Shown here piece by piece: positions 35,398-44,700 of a DNA stretch of 64,000 bases. The notes under the pieces are model-generated. The model searched no databases. It saw only the letters and a program-made list of their open reading frames with translations, and was not told where the DNA came from. The stretch is from Colias croceus (Eukaryota; Arthropoda; Insecta; Lepidoptera; Pieridae), in assembly GCF_905220415.1 (NCBI RefSeq), contig NC_059551.1:754001-818000 (forward strand). Reading direction: 5' to 3'. The first letter of the stretch is position 1; the number at the start of each line of letters is the position of its first letter. The translations under genes and the position numbers were made by a program.

Positions 35398-37524
35398 TCA
35401 AACTCAAACTCAAACTCAAACATTCATTTATTCAATTAGACTACTATTTAGTAGCACTTTCGAATCGTCATTACATAATTATTTTAACATTTACCACCGA
35501 TTCGGAAAGCAGTGATCTATGGAGAAGAATCGGCAAGAAACTCCATAGTTGCTCTTTTAAAATCATGTAAATATTACAATATATGAAACTTATATCTAAC
35601 TACATAATATATCATAATATGCCAATGAACTGTCTTGTGGTTTTACGCGACAACCCTCCATGGGTTTTTATCGTCCATATATTCCTGAATATTGTAGTAC
35701 GCTCTCTGAACTAATACATTTTTTATATAAGTTTTAAATTTAGAACTACTAAACTCTTTAATATTGTGAGGAATTCTATTGTAAAAGCGTATACCTTGAC
35801 CCATAAATGAATTTTTAACTTTAGCTAATCGGAAAAATGGCATTTCAATTCTATTCCTGTTCCTTGTGCCATAATCGTGTCTATCTCCTACTCTTGTGTG
35901 TAAGTCGGAGCTTTTGTGTACATGCAAAATATTATTAAATATATACTGTGATGGTACAGTAAGGATACCAGTATTCTTAAAATGATCTCTTAGTGAATCC
36001 CGAGCACGTAAATTATATATAGAGCGAATGGCTCTTTTCTGTAAGATAAATATAGTTTCTATATCTGCAGCCCTGCCCCACAGTAGAATTCCATAGGACA
36101 TAATGCTATGAAAGTAGCTGAAATAAACCAGTCTAGCCGTATCTTCATCGGTGAGTTGCCTTATTTTTCGGACTGCATATGCAGCTGAACTGAGCTTACC
36201 TGCAGCGGTGTTGACATGGGCTCCCCACTGTAGTTTCTCGTCCAATGTTAACCCTAGAAATACAGTAGACTCAGTAGGATGCAATACCTCCCCGTTCAAG
36301 GTAATATCTCTGTTCAACTTTTTTACGTTAGGAAGTAAAAATTCAACACAAGTGGTTTTTTTGGCATTTAATAATAAATTATTGGCATTAAACCATTCAG
36401 ATATGTGTAAAAGAGCACTGTTCACTTCGTCAACATTTGGGTCATGCCTATCCACATTAAAAATTAATGAGGTATCATCTGCAAACAGAACTATTTCACA
36501 CCTATCCTGCAAATAATAGGGAAGATCATTGATATATACCAAGAACAAGAAGGGACCTAAAATTGACCCCTGTGGAACACCAATGTTAATTGACGCACCG
36601 CTAGAACGTTCTCCATTAACAACTACAGTCTGTATCCTATCATGCAGGTATGACGCTATGAGGTTCTGTGCTTTTCCTTTAATTCCATAGTGATTAAGTT
36701 TACGTAACAAAGTACAATGTTCAACGCAGTCAAATGCCTTGGAGAGGTCACAAAATATCCCCAGAGCATTTTTTGAGTTTTCCCATGCTTTATATATATG
36801 TGTTAGAAGTGCAACCCCAGCATCTGTGGTTGAGCGCCCCTTTGTGAAACCAAACTGTTTGGTGTGCAGTAAATCATTAGATGCAAAATGACTACTCAGT
36901 TGGTTTAATATTAACTTCTCGAATACCTTACTTAATGTTGGTAAAATAGAGATAGGTCTATAATTGTTACAGTCTTCTTGATCGCCCTTCTTAAATAGAG
37001 GTATAACTTTACTAAGCTTTAGTAAATTAGGAAATGTACCATAGTCACAACACTTATTAAATATAAAAGCTAAATTTTTCGCAATATTTTCTATGATATT
37101 ATTAACTAAATTTACGGACATTCCCCAAAGATCACAAGTATTTTTTAGATTAAGCGTCTTAAAGGCAGTAACAATATCACTAGAAGTTACGTGTCGTAAT
37201 TCAAATAATGTACTGCACCCCGCAACATGGTCCCTCAAAAAGGTTTCTGCAAGTGCTGAAGACGAATTTAAACTATTAGTAATAGTAACAGGGACACTAC
37301 TGAAGAATTCTTCAAAAGCAAGCGCAACATCAGCACTTTTGTCAATAACCCTGTCATTATTTACAAGTTTTATAGTATTACTTGATTTGCTTTTACCCAT
37401 TTCACCATTAATAATAGACCAAACTGTTTTAACTTTATTATCCGATTCGCGTATTTTATCTCTGATATACAATCGCTTCGCAGTAAAACAAACAATTTTA
37501 AAAGTTTTTGAGTAATTTCTAACA

Positions 37525-38192
37525 CCTTGGCCACGGGAACCGGCGGCGCGACCGACGGCGCGTCGGGCGGCGCGGCAATTCGCGCGGCGCGGAAAGCACG
37601 CCACGGGCAGTTGCGTTCGCCGCCGCGACCATTGTAGACGAGGAGACGAGATGGCTTTATCAAAGTTAGCTCGACGTTAGTTTGGAGAGTAGCAGCTTTT
37701 TTGCTCAAGATTTAATGTTTGGAAGATATAGTGGAGTACACGAATTAAATAGAAATCGTGTTACAGACGGAGAATTCCACCAAAAATATGAAAAATATAG
37801 GCAGCACCCAGATTTTTTTCACAACATTTTTAAACTTATGTTGCGGGTGGCTAGACTTCCAAATAGCTGGTCTATCTAGAATTTCTGCAATAAAAGCTTC
37901 CGTCTCCATTTTCGCGAAAAAAAAAATAAACTATTTTAAATTAAGTTCGCTCCGGCACTAGTCGCCGCGTCTGCCGCTCGACTCCGTGGCCTGCGCCGTA
38001 ATAACTCATACATTTGTTTCGATCGCTAGTCGTGCCGCGCGATTCGCTCGGGGAAATTCGCCGGTCGTCTCGCTGGTCGCCGCCGCGCGTGGCATGCCCA
38101 GTACATTTCCATACATTTGATTCATTCGCAAGACGCGCCGCCGGTCGCGCCGCGCGAATTTTCGCTATAGCGAATTGTCCGTGGCCAGCACG
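37525..38192. mobile_element. 668-bp DNA element inserted in retrotransposon ORF2
   Basis: Flanked by TAACA on both sides (37520-37524 and 38193-38197), a 5-bp duplication or a TAA duplication plus chance. Ends are inverted: CCTTGGCCACGG at left, CCGTGGCCAGCACG at right. Both ends are GC-rich (CGCGCG, GCCGGC). The centre has PIF/Harbinger hints: on the plus strand GEFHQKYEKYR then FFHNIFKLM, like the transposase N-terminus; on the minus strand from 37909 MET...FIAEILDRPAIWK...KKIW, like a MADF domain. Only one of these overlapping readings can be real. No intact transposase, so it is non-autonomous. Confidence 0.72.
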
Positions 38193-39158
38193 TAACATAA
38201 CTAAGAAAAGATGGGTCTTTATTATATTGCTTCATACCATATAACTCATAAAGAACGATCCTACACCTATGTATGCTAGGTGTCGCCCATTTACTAAATG
38301 GTAAATCCTTGGTAATATTTAAAGATTTAACTTTAAATATTTTTTCAAATTCATTATGAACTAAATTGAAAAGATTTTTAAACATTTCACAAGGATTATT
38401 ATTACAGGATTGATCATTCAGTACGGGCAGGTTTTTATTAATATTATCTCTAAATTTATTAATGCCTTTTTTACTTATAGGCCTAACATTAATTCTTTTA
38501 AATTCAGGTAAGCAATCCCATTCAAAAACTACTTTCTGGCCACAGTGATCCGAAGTGAGTGTATTGAGAATATTTTTCTCTAAACAGAAGCAGTCGCAGT
38601 ATATATTATCAATACAGGTTGCAGAAGTAGGTGTAATTCGTGTGGGTTCATTAAAAAGTTTATACAGATTAAATGACTGAAACAAATTAACAATTCGTGT
38701 AGCCGTTTGTGTTTGTAAAAGTATATCAATATTAAAATCACCACATACTATAACCTTTTTTTTACTCCTACTTAAACGCTTTAATATTTCTTCCATGACT
38801 GTCTCAAACATATTATAGTCACTGGAAGGGGGTCTATAAACGCAAACAATAATGTAACGCTCCAGTTCAACACAGGACAGTTCAATGGTCCGTTCTACAG
38901 AAAGACTAACAATGTCAGTTCGTTCTTTACATTTTACACTATTGTGTACAAAAATAAGAGAACCTCCATGAATAGCATATGTCCTGAAGTATATACTTTT
39001 TAATGTATAATTATCAATATTTATTACCAACTGACATTGTTTAAGCCAATGTTCTGTTACACAAAAAACCTTAATTCTATTATGATTTAAAAATAATTCT
39101 ATTTCTAATAATTTGCTAGCCAAGCCTTGAATGTTTTGATGTACAATAGAAAAAGTCT

Positions 39159-39189
39159 GCTTAGCTGTTGTCTTATATACTAGTTTAAA
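39159..39189 (-). promoter_or_regulatory. Candidate -1 ribosomal frameshift site of the retrotransposon
   Basis: The last codons of ORF1 are GAT TTA AAC TAG. They contain T TTA AAC (39189-39183) in the zero frame, a canonical X XXY YYZ slippery heptamer, directly before the stop. Slipping back by one places the ribosome in the ORF2 frame (TTT AAA CTA GTA ...). Sixteen bases further on, AGCTAAGC (39166-39159) can pair with GCTTGGCT (39125-39118) in an 8-bp stem with one wobble pair and a 33-base loop. Confidence 0.6.
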
Positions 39190-40688
39190 TCTAGCTTAGG
39201 GCTAGATTTTCTGTCAACACAAGGTTGGTGTATATAATTATTATTACTACTACATAAAATTATAGTAGATCCAGGGTCTGATAACAAACATGTACCAGAC
39301 TGGTTAATATTATATGCTATTAACATAGCAAGTTCTCGCTTATATCTAGATGGCAGATACACTGTATTCTTTGTCAAAGTAAAAGATTTAATACACAAAT
39401 TAATGTCAAAGTAAAGAAATGCATCACGATGATGATTTGTTACATTATACAATTTTAAATTCATATTATGAATTAATCTATTTTGTTCTTGTGTCAAACC
39501 AGGTAGGTACGGCAATGTACACAACATAAATTTACATTTAGTCTGACTACTAATTTCCAACATTTTTTGAAATCCTACATCAATATCCTTATTTTTTATA
39601 TTTAAACTATCTCCATATAGTATAATTACAATATTATTCTTATTAAAGCTAAAATGATCAAGTGATTTGATTATATAATTAAATGAACTGTTAGGAGTGC
39701 AAATATTAGTGACTTTAAGCCCTAAATTGTTGAGCATAGCGCCAAAACCCTGACCAATACTATCTGACAACACAATAATTTCCTGCTCGGAAAGGTGTTT
39801 AGTTTTACTAGTTGAAATTGTTGTCACGGGTTTAACACTATGTATGTCTGTGCAGTCAAGCTTATGGGGCGACGTTTGCTCATTGTCACTTTTTGAACAC
39901 TGACATACATATTTATTGGTCAGCGACTCAAAGCGATCCATATTTTCATTACTCAACTTAATTAAGTCATCTGCCTGTTGTATATGCTCGTTTATTTGCA
40001 TTTGGGCAGCAGAATACTTCTGGTTGACATCATTTAACATTTGACTTAAAGAGTCTATCTTCTCCTTTAATTCATTTGTTTCTACATCATACAAGATTTT
40101 ATAATATTCTAGATCCCTATGATATTTGTCTAACTCTTGAACCAGATTTTTATTGACTTTCTCTAATTGAACTACATTTTTAAAAGAACTCTTTCTAACA
40201 ATTGATTGGGTACGCTTGATAAACTTACTTAATCTAAGGTATTTTTTCAACTTCTTATGTGAAGAGAAATTGATTTTTTTAAAGTTTACAGAGCCACTTA
40301 ACTGTCCACATTCAACTAATTCATCATGAAGACTACTTGGTGTGTTGCATTGCCGCTTGGGATTGTCCTCTTGCACTTCCATTAGGCTACATTCCAACTT
40401 AGCGATACGGCTAAGAGCCATCTCATGGTCACTAGAGCACTGCTGGAAGCTGTCCACAATGTCTTGGAGGGCTTTGCACTTGTCTTCACTATAAATGTAT
40501 TTCATGTGTAGTTCTGCCAGCTCGGCCTTTAGAAGAGAGTTCTTTTTAATTATTTCTTGAATCTCTAATTCACTTTCATCCCGCTCTTGTATGAGTTTTT
40601 CACATAAAGATTGTGAAGTTTTCAAATCATGGAGTGCAGCTTTTAATTTATTCTTCATGTCCTTAGCTACTGCCTTGCGGGTCAGCAT
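39180..40688 (-). CDS. Retrotransposon ORF1 with coiled coil and SGNH/GDSL-like domain
   Basis: About 502 residues from the ATG at 40688; the frame stays open to an earlier ATG at 40871, giving 563, but the later start begins MLTRKAVAKDMKNKLKAAL and looks like the true front of a coiled coil. Residues about 5-120 are a heptad-rich helix (LIQERDESELEIQEI). A second helical part follows. The C-terminal third is a SGNH-hydrolase-like fold: block I as VLSDSIGQGFG (near 39742-39775), then IVIILYGDSLNI and a final block with YFDINLC. CR1-group ORF1 proteins carry such esterase domains, thought to bind RNA or lipid; the classic Asp-x-x-His end is not clear here. The frame ends AAC TAG at 39180. Confidence 0.82.
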   Translation of the reverse strand: MLTRKAVAKDMKNKLKAALHDLKTSQSLCEKLIQERDESELEIQEIIKKNSLLKAELAELHMKYIYSEDKCKALQDIVDSFQQCSSDHEMALSRIAKLECSLMEVQEDNPKRQCNTPSSLHDELVECGQLSGSVNFKKINFSSHKKLKKYLRLSKFIKRTQSIVRKSSFKNVVQLEKVNKNLVQELDKYHRDLEYYKILYDVETNELKEKIDSLSQMLNDVNQKYSAAQMQINEHIQQADDLIKLSNENMDRFESLTNKYVCQCSKSDNEQTSPHKLDCTDIHSVKPVTTISTSKTKHLSEQEIIVLSDSIGQGFGAMLNNLGLKVTNICTPNSSFNYIIKSLDHFSFNKNNIVIILYGDSLNIKNKDIDVGFQKMLEISSQTKCKFMLCTLPYLPGLTQEQNRLIHNMNLKLYNVTNHHRDAFLYFDINLCIKSFTLTKNTVYLPSRYKRELAMLIAYNINQSGTCLLSDPGSTIILCSSNNNYIHQPCVDRKSSPKLDLN

Positions 40689-40900
40689 ATTGTATTTTGT
40701 AGTTGCTGAAACAGATGAAAGAAAATGTATGAGATAATTATATATTTTGAATACTATTATGGTAGTACTGAATGTTGATAAGTGATTAACGGTATGATGT
40801 AGTAAAGAGTAAAGAATAATATTGTCTGGGGCGATAAGTTTTTGTCTTCTAAATTGCTTCCAACTTGTCAAGCAAAGTGAGACGGTAACTTTTGTGCCAA

Positions 40901-41764
40901 TGTATTTATTGTGACGTAGCTCATTAAATATGAGCGGTGTTGGTAATACAAATGAATATAGGTGTTGTTTATAATTAAATATGAAATTATAAAACTAGTA
41001 CTCCCCTGGTTTATCGAAGATATTTGAATTGGGATAACCGTTGACACGTTGACCTCCGCGTTAAAAAGTTAAACGTTGCGTAGATCCCATAGAAGGTGTG
41101 TTTCACAATAATTTTCACTTGTACATCAATGTAATGGTTAATAATTAATAATATTTTCTATTTAAGCACTATATACAATTAGTTTTAAATAATTTTATAT
41201 TTTAAAATCTAACAGCTGATGTCAACTTTGCTGTTGACACCTGTCAAGTCCCAAAGTATTATAAAAATAAACTATGCTATGATCTAATATACAACTATAA
41301 TAATATAATCATTTTACACATTTGAGCTTCTATAATAATAATTTAAAATGTTACTTCTCTAATATAAAATTTTGCTTAAATACTACAAGTTAGTACCAAC
41401 AATGAAACTTCTAACAAAATATCATTTTAAGGATGACCAATGGATAATTTCCACATTATATTACTAATAATACACACTATATCTATTATTTACAACATAA
41501 CTTGTTACATTTTTCGATATTTTACCATTTTTAAGATATGTATGTAGTTTTGAATAAGATATATTTGTTTCTCAAAATTTAGGAAAAATACTTAAAACTT
41601 ATTTGAAATGAAAAGCAATTACATATGGATTACATGTTTAACTATTGACAAACATAAATAAAACTATAGAAATTAACTTTAATTTTGTATTCTTTAATAC
41701 ATTTCTATCAAAAACTAACAATTCATAACACTTAAATAATAATACTTCAGCAACAAATGAACAA
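40901..41764. other. Spacer and 3' UTR of IPMK
   Basis: AT-rich, no coding exon seen. Must hold the 5' end of the retrotransposon and the 3' UTR of the minus-strand IPMK gene; no clear boundary visible. Confidence 0.5.
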
Positions 41765-44700
41765 TCAAAAAACCTGATCGTCCGTTTCTCTCAACAGATT
41801 TTCAAATATACTAACAAAGTTATCCAAACCTTCTTTAAAATTGTAATCCACTGATTTTTCCTCTTCATTAAAGAACGCATGAGCAAAGTCAATCACTTTG
41901 ACCGTTCCCCACGGATTAGGCGCTGGCGTCTCTTGAGATAATTGGTCCAATTGAGCTCGATAATTCATCTTTATTTTACACAATTTATCTTCATAGTTGT
42001 TCTCGAAGGAGTGGTTATGGTTCAGTTTGTCCAGGGCTTCCGTCCAGGGTGAGGTTATGGGCGGTGGGGGTGAGAAGGTGGTTCTGCTGTTCATGGGGCT
42101 TAGGGGAACAGAGCTTAGTTTCTTGTAAACGGGGCCCTTGGATGAGATCTGTCCGCTGAAGTTGGAACCTGCTACGGGGCTTATTGAATGGATGGATTTG
42201 CGGCGCCCTATCGGTTCTGATGGGCGGCATTTTATTCTCGATCTGGAATATAGTTTTTCAACATTGCCTTAGTTTAGCTGTACAAATATTTTTTGGAAAT
42301 AAATTTTCGATAGGATGTTATGTCTCTGTGTAAAGGTACGCCTAAACTTCGTTCTTACTTGTTTTATAATACACTAGCTTTCCGCCCGCGGCTTCGCCCG
42401 CTTTGTCTAAAACCTATTAAATTATATACTAAAACCTTTCTCTTGAATCACTGTATCTATTTAAAAAAACAGCATCAATTTTTTTTTGTTTTATACTATG
42501 TAATGATACACAATACATTGTTTTATAATACAAAAGAATGTATTATGTAGACTATACATAAAATTTATCTAAATAGGAGCAAAATTGTAAAATAAATAAA
42601 AATATTAAAATCAGCTATAAAGGTGTTGCAGTAGTTATATACGGAAGGTGTATTTTCATCTAATCCCCTATTATCAACATGTATATTACTCCTGTTTATC
42701 AAGTAATAATAAATATTGTTGGCTAATAAATTGCCACTCAAGTGGTTCTTTGATGTTTTAATAAATTCTCCGTATTTTCTTATGAAATCTATATACATAT
42801 ATAAAACTCAAAGGTGACTGATATAGTGATCTATCAACGCACAGCCCAAACCACTGGACGTATCGGGCTGAAATTTGGCATGCAGGTAGATGTCATAACG
42901 TAGGCGTCCCCTAAGAAAGGATTTCCCGAAATTCTTGCGGGAACGGGGAAAAACGGGGATGCACGTACAAAGTCGTGGGCGGAAGCTAGTATAGAATATA
43001 ATGGGAAATCTTTTTTATTAAAAATAACAAATATGGTCTGGGGAATTTTTTCGTCATTTTTGACATTACATACAATTTCTTCTCATTGACTACCTTCATA
43101 AGTTTACAATTTTTTTCAAATTTTTAATTCGTCGTAATTTTACACGTAATCAGTTCCATACTTAATCAAACAACACACAACTTTCAAACGCAACCATTCT
43201 AAACACTTACTATTTTCTAGTGTTTGATTTTACGCTAGTACATTTAGAAATTAAAGATTTCAAACGCAATTTATTTATAGAGATTAAAATCTGTTAAAAT
43301 GTTTAATTTCTAAACACACTAACATTTCATTAAGTTTGATTGCGTTTAGTTTAGTTATTTACAACCACATTCCTCGCACATTGTAGGTGGAAAAGCACCC
43401 TTACCCGGTAGCCACATCCCCACAGCACTCCCTGAGTTTAGCAGCATCATACGCCAGCAACAAGGAAGCTGAATATAACTTCACGGCCGTTTGTCTCGCG
43501 GCCCATTTCTGAAGCGCCCATAGAGACGAAAGGAATTGCAGGATCAGCGCACGGCATAGACGGGCCCCGAGACCGTTGAGGTAGTTTTTTATAGCTAAAA
43601 TTGTAATAATATTTTAAATACAAATAGTTTCGTTGGAGTTGTTTTTATCAGACTGCGACAGAAGGAAGGTTATGTTTTTGTCTGTCTAGAAGTTTGAACC
43701 TAAACGGCTTATCGTATTTTTTATGTTAGCGGTATCAATAGAATCGTCTTAGTCGTGTCAGTGACATAAAATTAAAAAAAAATGGCACCGAAAAATAATT
43801 TTAATAGTAAAATTTTCACTAAGGTTGTTTTTTATCACTGGATTTCGTTGATAGCATTAGAAACATAATGTAGCGCATGTTTTGATCGAGAAATTTTTAA
43901 TGTCCTGTCTCGTGTGCTGCGTCGCGTGGTTTCAAAGCGATTCATAGCGTCCTTGCCGTAGCATAGCATTGTGTTTAGCATTGTGTGCATAAATTAAGTT
44001 TTACTTACTAGTTACTACGTAAGAGCCAGCGCGCCTAAGCAACTTTGTCTCCGCAACTATTTTGTCTCTCCCATCAATTGTATGGGGAGTTGCGTCGCTA
44101 CGTGCGGGTACTTTCATACCATGCATGGGTGGGAGAGACAAAATAGTTGCGGAGACAAAGTTGCTCGTGCGCGCTGGCTCTTAGTTATATCTCATCTATG
44201 TATAGTGTAGTGTTGTGTGTCATGAGTCAAGTGTCACGTGTGTATCTCACCGGCGGTGACCATGTGCCCGCGCAGTCTCTTCCCCGCGTCCTTCCCGTAC
44301 CGCAGCAGGCGGCCGCTGTCCAGCCGCCGCACGCGGTACCCGGGGATACAGAAACCCCACTGAGATTTGCAAGCCGCGTATTTGCTGCGTTCGCGGGCTA
44401 TTTTGTCTTCGGACGCGAATGGGTCCCAGGTACGCTTGCCTGTCAAGACGTTATGACGTGATGTTATTGAAGTGGAATATTGCGGTTTAAATGTAAGGTT
44501 TAAAAAAAGAGCGTGCATCGTAAGAATCATTATCCCATATTTTTGTAAGTAACATAAACATACTCAATCATTCGGCAAAATATGAAAAAATGATCACAGT
44601 TTCAGAATGCATTTTCTACCAGACCAATAAGAAACTTTGTTGTTCTTTTAAAGCATACCAAAACAACTTTTTTTAAACTAATAAAGATATCAGAGAATGA

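Larger units (their letters stand above)
35643..39189 (-). pseudogene. Retrotransposon ORF2: endonuclease plus reverse transcriptase, interrupted
   Basis: The frame opens at 39195, overlaps the end of ORF1 by a -1 shift, and runs to 35643. The endonuclease half (about 39160-38400) shows QNIQGL (catalytic Asn), TEHWL (Glu), YRPP, GDFN and SDH, all of the APE type. The reverse transcriptase half (37519-35643) shows NYRPISILPTLSKVFEK, FDCVEH, VPQGSILGP and FADD (catalytic, near 36475-36486), and a conserved C-terminus. A 668-bp DNA element at 37525-38192 separates the halves; its 5-bp target duplication leaves the host frame otherwise intact. There is no ATG between the opening of the frame and the catalytic Asn, which suggests that ORF2 is made by frameshifting from ORF1. 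It copies its own RNA into the genome by target-primed reverse transcription. As it stands, this copy cannot make a full protein. Confidence 0.88.
35398..40900 (-). mobile_element. CR1/Jockey-like non-LTR retrotransposon, nearly full length
   Basis: Read on the minus strand: 5' UTR (5' end uncertain, near 40900), ORF1 (40688-39180), ORF2 with endonuclease and reverse transcriptase (39189-35643, interrupted), then about 240 bases of 3' UTR ending in a tandem GTTTGA/GAGTTT hexanucleotide tail at about 35398-35421 rather than poly(A). A 5'-truncated copy of the same 3' end lies at 57312-57521. Apart from one 668-bp insertion, both frames are open, so the copy is young. The SGNH-type ORF1 and hexanucleotide tail fit the CR1 group. 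I did not find a convincing target duplication. Confidence 0.88.

Noticed and set aside
36151..36516. Plus-strand frame within the retrotransposon
   Set aside because: Antisense shadow of the reverse transcriptase; no family features.
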